Source: Roridomyces roridus (Eukaryota; Basidiomycota; Agaricomycetes; Agaricales; Mycenaceae). Taken from it: a stretch of 64,000 bases of DNA. Positions 57,152 through 64,000 of the stretch are shown in pieces; position 1 is the first letter of the stretch, and every line of letters starts with the position of its first letter. Below the pieces are notes generated by a model, which saw only the letters and a program-made list of their open reading frames with translations, was not told the origin of the DNA and searched no databases. Location of the stretch: positions 45,698 through 109,697 of the forward strand of contig JARKIF010000112.1 of assembly GCA_029378245.1 (NCBI GenBank), given 5' to 3'. Position numbers and translations under genes: made by a program.

Positions 57152-58401
57152 TCAATTGGCTTGAACAGACGCAAACGGATAGTCCGTATAGCCAGCTGGA
57201 TCTACACTCCCGGGGGCATAGTACAGCGCACGGGTCCCCCGGTTGAGAGGTATCCCATGAAGCAACCGGTATGGAAGGTCCGGCTTTACATAAAGTCGTC
57301 AACACCCCATGGATTCCACTCAAGTAGAAAGCACTCACATTGGCGATGAAACCCCTCGCGAAGGCAATCAAATTACCCTTGTCTTCCGCTACCTCAAGTG
57401 CCGTTTCCGGGGTGTACCCACCAGCGCTGATCAGCGGCCGGGGACCCCAAATCTCTCGAATAAAATCGTTGGAATAACCGTCTTTGATGACGGCGACGGT
57501 TTCTCCGCCGTCCACACGCGGTTCGACGACGTGCAGATAAGCGAGCTCGGGGAACCGATCGCGCAGCTCGGTGATCAGATAGCTGTACGTTGGTTTGGGG
57601 TCAGCCATGTACACATCTGCCGTGAAATCAGACCCGCAAGCCCGTTCAAAGTTGGAGGAAAACGCACCGTTGAACGTTCCCCACGGACTGACTCTAAACC
57701 CTGTCTTCTTCTGACCGACAGCCTTCACCACAGCCGCCGTAACCTCAAGAGGGAATCTAGCGCGGTTCTCCACCGACGGACCTCCATATTCATCCGTGCG
57801 CACATTAATCCGATCATGCAAGAACTGGTTCAAGAAGTAGCCGTTCGCACTGTGCACCTCGACACCGTCGAAGTCCGCTTTGTGGACCGCGTTGGATGCG
57901 GCAGTGGCGTAGAGTTGGATGTACTCTTTCAATTCGTCGATGCGGAGTGCGTGTGGTGGCGCAGTCGTTCCGGCCATGGGGACGTCAGAGGGGCCTTCGA
58001 CGGATAGACCCTCTTCTGCCGGCGCGACCGAGAGCCCACAGCTGCAAGTAAATGTACGATCCTTTGGCGTGAACTGCCTCTGTAACCTGATCGAAAGTCT
58101 CAACAGAAAACGGACATCACAAAGAACGGGAACCCACCTTCTTCCATGCGAGGATCTGTTCCTCGGACCAAATACCCGGCGTGTGTTTGAACCCACCAGC
58201 GCGCGGAGCGGGAAAGGTCCCTTCTGAGATAACTAGGGTCCCTGGAGTGCTCGCGCGCTGGGCGTAATATTCGGCAACGTGCGGGAGAGGAGCGTAACCC
58301 GAGTCAGTGCGGAGGCGGGTGGCGGGAGCGAAGACAACGCGGTGCTGGAGTTGGATGTCCCCGACGTGGATCGGTTGGAATAGTTTGTTGGTGGTCGACA
58401 T
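57152..58401 (-). CDS. Old Yellow Enzyme-type NADH:flavin oxidoreductase, one-base frameshift
   Basis: Minus-strand exons 58401-58138, 58086-57668, 57616-57339 and 57283-57152, with three introns of about 50 bp. The start 'MSTTNKLFQPIHVGDIQLQH', 'VVFAPATRLRTD', 'LISEGTFPAPRAGG', 'YIYLQLWALGR', the substrate-binding VHSANGYFLNQFLHDR (His and Asn), 'RTDEYGG' and 'GTFNDVYM' identify an FMN-dependent OYE. Between 'ALGR' and 'PAEEGLSVEGPSDVPM' (about 58012-58030) the frame slips by one base, so the full protein (about 363 aa) is not encoded as read. It could be a pseudogene or an assembly error. An in-frame ATG upstream at 58479 is possible but less likely. Confidence 0.75.
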
Positions 58402-58889
58402 GGGAGTAAGTAGAGCAAAGCCGAATACTGGACGATGGACTTCAGTGGATTCATGCCCTGCGGGTTTTATAGCACACAAGGAGGCTCGGCCAGATGTTCA
58501 AATGCTTACCGAGTACTGTTATCAAGCGCAAAGCTTTCAAAGCCTTTTCGGTCGGAGTCATGGGTTCGGATGCTGAAGCAAAAATGGGAATCGGCTGCAA
58601 GGGTGAAATTGATCTCGGGAGGTACTACGGGAGCCCGTCAGATAAATCCTGAGCGATAAAGTATTCTGATTCATCGCCGAGGCAGGTAGGTTGTCCCCTG
58701 ACGCCGTCCAAGTCGATCGGAATGTGTAGTCAGATTCGGATGCAGATGTCGGGCACACGGCACCGTGTGAGATCTGTGCGATAGATTTAGAAGTACGGCG
58801 TCCGTCGGGGGCGAGTGGCTTTCCGCGCTGGTATGATCCACTGCGCAAGTTCGAGGTCGTGGCACACGGGAAGAGAGCGAGACTTGCTC

Positions 58890-59999
58890 ACTTTACGCCT
58901 CACACGTGCCGCTCGATATGGCAATTTGATGGGGGCAGTGAAAGGCTGTGCTTAATCGGCGGGAAAGCTATCAATTGATCACATCACGGCACACGTCGAA
59001 TATTCGCCAAGTCAAATCAAAGTCGAATTGTGCTCGAGTACACTAATTAGAGTAGTAGCTAGGTATTAGGAGGATGGGGGTGTGTAATGTAGTTAGTTTG
59101 GAATGAATTCGGAGGGAGATATGCGGGATATTGTGCGGGATAAGGAGAATACGGGTATTGATAGGGTATGGGTAGTGGAAAGCAAACACCGGCTGTGGAG
59201 GCAGCGACAAGGGTGGGCCGGGCACGGTGGTGGACGGTCCCGGCAGCGGCGTGGTCGATGGTCCTACGGCAGATGCTGTTGATGGTGCCGCCCGGGGCTT
59301 AGCCGATCCCTTCGCCTTGGGCCCGCTGGTGACGCCAGCTCCATACGAAGGGTCTCCGGCGGGGGCGCGTCGCGTTTTGACCATGGGCATGACATGCGTC
59401 ATCCGCTCGGAGCGCGCGGGGTGGGAGGATCGAAAGGAGATGGAGATGACGAGAAGGAGCGGACGAGCCAGTCGTCAATGTTGGGGTGGGAGGCGGGCAG
59501 TCAGGAATGAGGGATCGACAACGACGGGCGCGCACGGCGTGGAGGCGACGGCAGCTAGACGAACCGCTGGGTCGAGAGGGATGAGACGGGGCTTGGGGAG
59601 CAGCGGGTGTCTCGCCGTGGGAGACAGATAGTGGAATCCATCGAAAATACACCTTCAAATGCTTCTCAGGACTGTCACACTGCGAGCCATTCAGATTCGT
59701 TAGAGAGCAGGACCATCGTCACGCACCACTATAAAGTGTTTCCTTTGTTTTTTCCTTTACCACATCTTTGGAGGGGAAGCACCGTCTTGCATATCCTACA
59801 TTTGTAGGCTGGGACGGGCGGCATCGTCGTGGAGAGAGGAGCGAGATGAAGGGAGGAGGGAAGCGCGACGTGATGTTTGTCAACAAACAGCCAACGGCCA
59901 GGAGCGGCACAGATGACCGCCGCAAGGTCTGCCGAACGCACAGCCTTTCACTGCCCCCATCAAATTGCCATATCGAGCGGCACGTGTGAGGCGTAAAGT
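58890..59999. repeat. 62-bp perfect inverted repeat flanking 1 kb
   Basis: Left arm 58890-58951 (ACTTTACGCC...GGCTGTGC) is the exact reverse complement of 59938-59999. The 986-bp middle has a minus-strand frame of 31 aa (59824-59729, with CRIC and a second Cys) and Pro-rich frames, none identifiable. No target duplication is seen. It may be a TIR element or an inverted duplication of a promoter fragment. Confidence 0.7.
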
Positions 60000-60257
60000 C
60001 AGGAGTGGAGAGCGAGTGACAGTGATCATGATATTGATATTTGATGGATGCTGTTTACCGGACAAACAAACCTTCTCTCCTTCTGACGATATCGACTTGC
60101 GGAATCCGCCCCTCGACTCGGCGAGTTTGTCCTACTTGACACCAACAATAGGACAGGGTCCGTGCGTCTTCTCGAAGCTGTTTCGGGCTGTGCACGCCTC
60201 CCACATTCTGTCCACTCTACCACCATCTCCACGACCTTGCCCTCCCTCGAACGAGCA

Positions 60258-62493
60258 ATGCTCAACACAACCCGGGAGTCTCAGACAGTCAATATCTACG
60301 GTGCGAGCGAGTTTGTCCGAGTTGTCCGAAATGACGCTCATCTGATCACAGGAGGCTCGGGCGGATCCGGCGGACGAGGCCGCAATCGAGGCGGTCACGG
60401 CGGGACTGGGGAGGGACCGACAGTCACTCTCAACAATTACAATGTCCAGACGGAGTCGTTCACTGTCAGCAATGACTCGTCAGTCGTCAACCTTTCTCTC
60501 GTCTGCTCAAGCTGTCGAATATTTCTCGCACAGATCCACACCTGAATGGGCGAAAGATTTCGAATCCGTGAAGCTTGGCGACCTGAAGCTCATTGAAGAG
60601 ATACAATACAAGGAAGTGGAGGATAAGTACCCTTCCCGCAGGCCTGGAGTTGCCGTGCAGAGGCGGTCCAGACTGGTCGGAGCACGTAGGGTATATACGT
60701 ATATCGCGCACGCATAGTCGGTTGCCAGGATACGATGACGGTCGTTGTTTACGAGTTGGATTCCGTATTGCAAGAGGTGAAATGGTCTCTTATTCCGATT
60801 CCTGTTTTTGATGCTTGATTGCAGATGAGGAAGGCAGTTCTCAACGCTCAGCGATTCCGGTAAGTAATATGCCGTTTGAACCGTGTCCACACCTTACAGC
60901 CAAGCTTTGACATAGTCACCCCATTGTGGCACAACTCTTTGGCCTTACTCGCTCCACTGGGCTGAATGCGCTCATTTATCACGAGGGTACGTGGGGTCCC
61001 TGGGTGTGGGAGTCGGAGATGTCTCATTGGCTCAAAGAAATGATTCCAATTCCGCAAATCAAGGCAATGCATTCCCACTCGCTGTTGGCTTCCCGCTACG
61101 TCGAATTCGCACTGGTTTGTCGTCTTGGATAGCTGACAATAGTATTCACTGATGTGACGGACCTGCAGCACCAGGACTTCTTTGTAAGTACTTTGTGCAG
61201 CCCTTAATACCACAAATCATGGTGACCCCGCCAAAGGCAGCGGAGCGGTATGTCGGCATCGACTTCCTCGAACTTCAAGAAGCAGCTTTCATACGACCGT
61301 CGTCCGGACAACTATGTGTCGAGCTCGGAAATGGAAGGCTTAAGCCCATTGAGGTTCTGCAAATCACACGACCATGGCTGCGGGTAGACGGGGTTCATTT
61401 GGATCTCACGCAACCGGATCTGGCCGAGATCCTGATGGCGAAACTTACCTTTGAAGATGTTGCTATGTTCAACGCGGACGACTTCTACTGGCGTCCCGGG
61501 ACAACATCTTTCGTCTGGTTACCATGCGTCGCAACCAAAGACTGTCTATCTGCCTGTCAATTCAGCGGCAACTGCCCACAAGGTTGCCGTTTGATCGGGC
61601 GGGATTGGTACAAGAAGCTTGAGAGCTGGTGGGAAATACCCGGCAATAGAGTGCGCGATTGGATAGCGTGCGTGCTCGATGTTCACTTTATACTCCCCAT
61701 GGTACCTTACAAGAGTTCACGGGTGACACACAGATTTGAATATTCGGATATAATGGGACCTTTGGTGTTCCAAATGTACGTCGGCCTGGAGGAAGACACA
61801 ATCAGAATGTGGATGGCGGCACAGGAGCCGTATATTCGTCAACACTTCCCCCATTTCCTGAGTCAGTCGAATTATCAAGAACCACGAAGCTATTAACCTA
61901 AGAGATGTCCTGGCAGGCACTGAGGAGTTCGATCACTCACCGACGCTTCATTTAATTACAAAGTTCTATCTGGATTGCAGCATAGATGCTCAGTGGGACG
62001 GCTTCACCTTACGGGGGACCTTTATGACAGAAGAGGTCCAGGGGGCTACCGGCCCGCGAGATATACCTCTTCCTATTTCGCCCCGGCCTCGCCAGTGATC
62101 CTCCGCAATTCGCATTCCGGATTCCCCCGGATCACGAGAAGTACTACTGGGCATTCGACAAAGAAGGTCTGGAAAGATTGACGGTCGACATGGTGGAGAG
62201 TCTTGGCCTGCCCACCCCAAAATTCAGCCTCCAGTTGGACGGCCGTGGGTTCAATGAGCAAGATTCTGCCTTTATGCGTGACTTTCTTGCTGCCAAGGGC
62301 TTCGATCCCAACACACGAGACGCTGCCACTGCCATGGGATATCCTCTTATGAATTTTGGTCCGCTGGTACCGGAGGTATTTCACAATCCTTGTCGCCTTA
62401 CTTGGCTCATTCTGATGGATCGTTCAGACATGGCTCCAGAAAAAGATAGATGAACTGGAGGGCATTAGCGAGCAGAGCTCGAGGACGAGCTGA
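60258..62493 (+). pseudogene. Kinase-like agaric family protein, probably damaged
   Basis: Begins MLNTTRESQTVNIYGASEF with a Gly-rich stretch (GGSGGSGGRGRNRGGHGGTG), then 'VKLGDLKLIEEIQY', 'RVYT', 'DTMTVVVYELD', 'HPIVAQLFGLTRSTGLNALI', and a long C-terminal region ending 'KYYWAFDKEGLERLTVDM', 'FMRDFLAAKGFDPNTRDAAT' and 'ETWLQKKIDELEGIS' with a stop at 62491-62493. This is the architecture of a large agaric family annotated as kinase-like. Exons after 61195 join well, but around 60690-60720 the frame is lost (TAG in 'YIAHA', continuing in another frame with 'GCQDTMTVV'), apparently from an 8-bp insertion near TATATACGTATATCGC. No catalytic HRD or DFG motif was seen. Confidence 0.5.
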
Positions 62494-62749
62494 ATCTCGG
62501 AGGACAAGTCGAGGAGATTCCCGAGGAGAGGTTCGAGGAGATGCTCGGCGAGATTTCCGAGGAGATGCATATGCGGATGCCGGGCTCGTGGCCTACTCGC
62601 GCTGGATTAGTCGGAAATGTTCGCTCCGGTTCGCCTGTTTCGTGTTGCCAAGTCTGCAGCTTGCTGGTGTTGGAATCTGTTCGCTTACGCTCATTTGAAA
62701 GAGAGGAAATTTACTGCGAATGTATTCATGGGTTAATAGAGGCTTGCGG

Positions 62750-63122
62750 TGAGCCACCAGAAGCCATCTGGTGGCTCGGATGGCATGCGGTGGTGGCTGA
62801 TCTGGTGGCTCTTTTTCGTGCATCGGAGCTGCCCCAGGGAAGTCAATTCGCTGCCTTTCGACCTGAAACAGAGTCCCAATTTCTCCCAAATCTATACACA
62901 CCCATAACCGACGCATCTTGAGGCCTAAAAGTCGATACTACGGCGTATTTTTGCTCTCCCTGGGCCGTCTGTCTCTCTGGGCATGATGGGAGTAGTAGGA
63001 GGCACAGAATACGATTCAACTCACCATTTTGACAAGATAAATCCAGCCACCAGAAAGCCACCAACCAGCGTAGCTACCCGGTACCGCATGCCATCCGAGC
63101 CACCTGGGTGGCTCACCGCAAA
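62750..63122. repeat. Short inverted-repeat element (GTGAGCCACC ends)
   Basis: The left arm (62750-62815) and right arm (63050-63122, reversed) both read GCGGTGAGCCACC, GTGGCTCGGATGGCATGCGG and further GGTGGCT blocks. This looks like a MITE of about 370 bp. Target duplications are not evident. Confidence 0.55.
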
Positions 63123-63508
63123 GTCTCTAATGTTGCTTATAGTTGGAACGACTCGGGGGGGACAACATGATCATTTCCCACTGACAGATGCAACTTGTGT
63201 TCAATTAACGCAGCAATCCACTGTCCACAAAGAAGAAAACATGCTATGAAGAAGACGCAGCACTGGCCCCGAGTCAAAAAGGATGATACCCACCGTTGCC
63301 GTCGGTTTTGAATGCAGTCGGTTTTTGAATGCAGAAAGGTTAAGTCCGTCATCTTTGATATTGCTGATTTCGAGCTCGGACGTCGCGAGTGAAAGCTTTG
63401 GTTGAGCTTAGGACCCCGTGGGCTCGAACATCTCGAGCTGGGCTCGGACGTTTCGAGCCGCTCGAGCAGGCCGTCCTAGGATTTGGATTAATCAAGTCTT
63501 CGGTGGTA

Positions 63509-64000
63509 ATGTCCCACATCAGCGATCACGGATCAAGCGGAACATACAACGCCACACGCTCCTTGCTCCTGACCTCCATGTCGCATCCCATCGCCGACCC
63601 AGGATACGACAGCGACTCCGGCCGACGGGACATACCTACTACTTGCCAGCACTTTTTAACGAAAACCCCAATGGAGACGATCTCAGTGTCGTGAGTGGCC
63701 ACCTGTGGATGTCCGAGTCGTTGTGGCGTCGAGCCCTGCGGGCGCAGTATCTCACCCTCTTCTCACCCAGGGGTGGCAAGAAGTTTCTAAACCGTGAAGG
63801 ACGTGCAATCTGCCGCATCGTCGCCGCGCATGGCTGGTCTAACCTTGAAATCGGTCACATCTTCCAGGTGTCGCACACCACCGTGCAAAGAGCCGTCGAC
63901 AACATCTTCTACAATCCCCGCGATCGCGTCGAGGAGGATTACCAGCGAGTCAAGGACCCCGAATACAAGGAACACTTCCCTCCGGTTCCGGGCGCCGCAG
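63509..64000 (+). CDS. Helix-turn-helix protein, cut by the window end
   Basis: Exon 1 (63509-63690, starts MSHISDHGSSGTY) joins in frame through an 80-bp GT-AG intron (63691-63770) to exon 2, which is open to the end. Exon 2 carries 'NREGRAICRIVAAHGWSNLE', 'IGHIFQVSHTTVQRAVDNIF' and 'YNPRDRVEEDY', a resolvase/sigma-like HTH of the 'grow dense, find target' type. The intron could also be read through. The rest of the protein lies outside the window, so its role is unknown; DNA binding is likely. Confidence 0.6.

Noticed and set aside
58402..58479. N-terminal extension of the Old Yellow Enzyme from ATG 58479
   Set aside because: The family begins at the MSTTNKLFQP start; the extra 26 residues look like leader sequence.
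30000..58500. Secondary-metabolite or lignin-degradation gene cluster (peroxidase, OYE, epimerase, amine oxidase)
   Set aside because: No backbone synthase, no transporter or regulator, genes on mixed strands with unrelated genes between, several are pseudogenes.
1..64000. CRISPR array or bacterial operon signals
   Set aside because: Spliceosomal introns throughout show a eukaryotic nuclear genome; no regularly spaced repeats of array type.

Overview
The window is nuclear DNA of a mushroom-forming basidiomycete (Agaricomycetes), probably a mycenoid or related agaric. The evidence is dense short introns (about 40-60 bp, GT-AG with some GC-AG), a class II heme peroxidase, an S53 sedolisin, a class I hydrophobin relic, F-box and MYND proteins, a DUF6534-type membrane protein and a CipC-like protein. 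The genus is inferred from the family mix, not proven.

Layout. 0-5.5 kb: an F-box/leucine-rich-type gene with a small frameshift, a second F-box gene on the minus strand, and a short gene for an MLKL-like four-helix domain. 5.5-17.3 kb: a gene-poor block of repeats, palindromes and nested non-autonomous DNA transposons. It includes a hAT-like MITE that has jumped into a coding exon (9979-10609) and another in the promoter of a small secreted-protein gene (14427-14860). 17.9-30 kb: a single-pass membrane protein, tRNA-related short repeats, a nine-exon multi-pass membrane protein, an AT-rich MITE, a fused F-box/MIC12-like relic, two tandem copies of an unnamed family (one broken) and an intact MYND-finger gene. 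30-33.3 kb: pseudogenes of an FAD amine oxidase, an NAD-dependent epimerase and a hydrophobin. 35-51.3 kb is the most gene-rich part: S53 protease, small secreted protein, basic nuclear-type protein, RING/TM protein, CipC-like protein, an intron-containing tRNA-Thr, a three-domain cupredoxin-like secreted protein, a class II peroxidase and an intact epimerase. 51.3-56.8 kb: a hAT-like MITE and a complete, recently inserted Ty1/copia element with matching LTRs. 57-64 kb: an Old Yellow Enzyme gene with a one-base frameshift, a 62-bp perfect inverted repeat, a kinase-like agaric-family gene that looks damaged, and the start of a helix-turn-helix gene cut by the window end.

How the genes fit together. 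The S53 protease, small secreted proteins, cupredoxin-like protein and peroxidase all carry signal peptides and fit an extracellular, saprotrophic secretome. They are not an operon or an obvious biosynthetic cluster. The rest is housekeeping or lineage-expanded families set among decaying duplicates and transposons. I found no convincing new multi-gene system. The strongest unusual signals are four short elements with exact 8-bp target duplications (one disrupting a gene), a secreted protein built from three copper-site-degenerate cupredoxin repeats, GC-AG introns in three genes between 42 and 51 kb, and an intact/pseudogene pair of the same epimerase.
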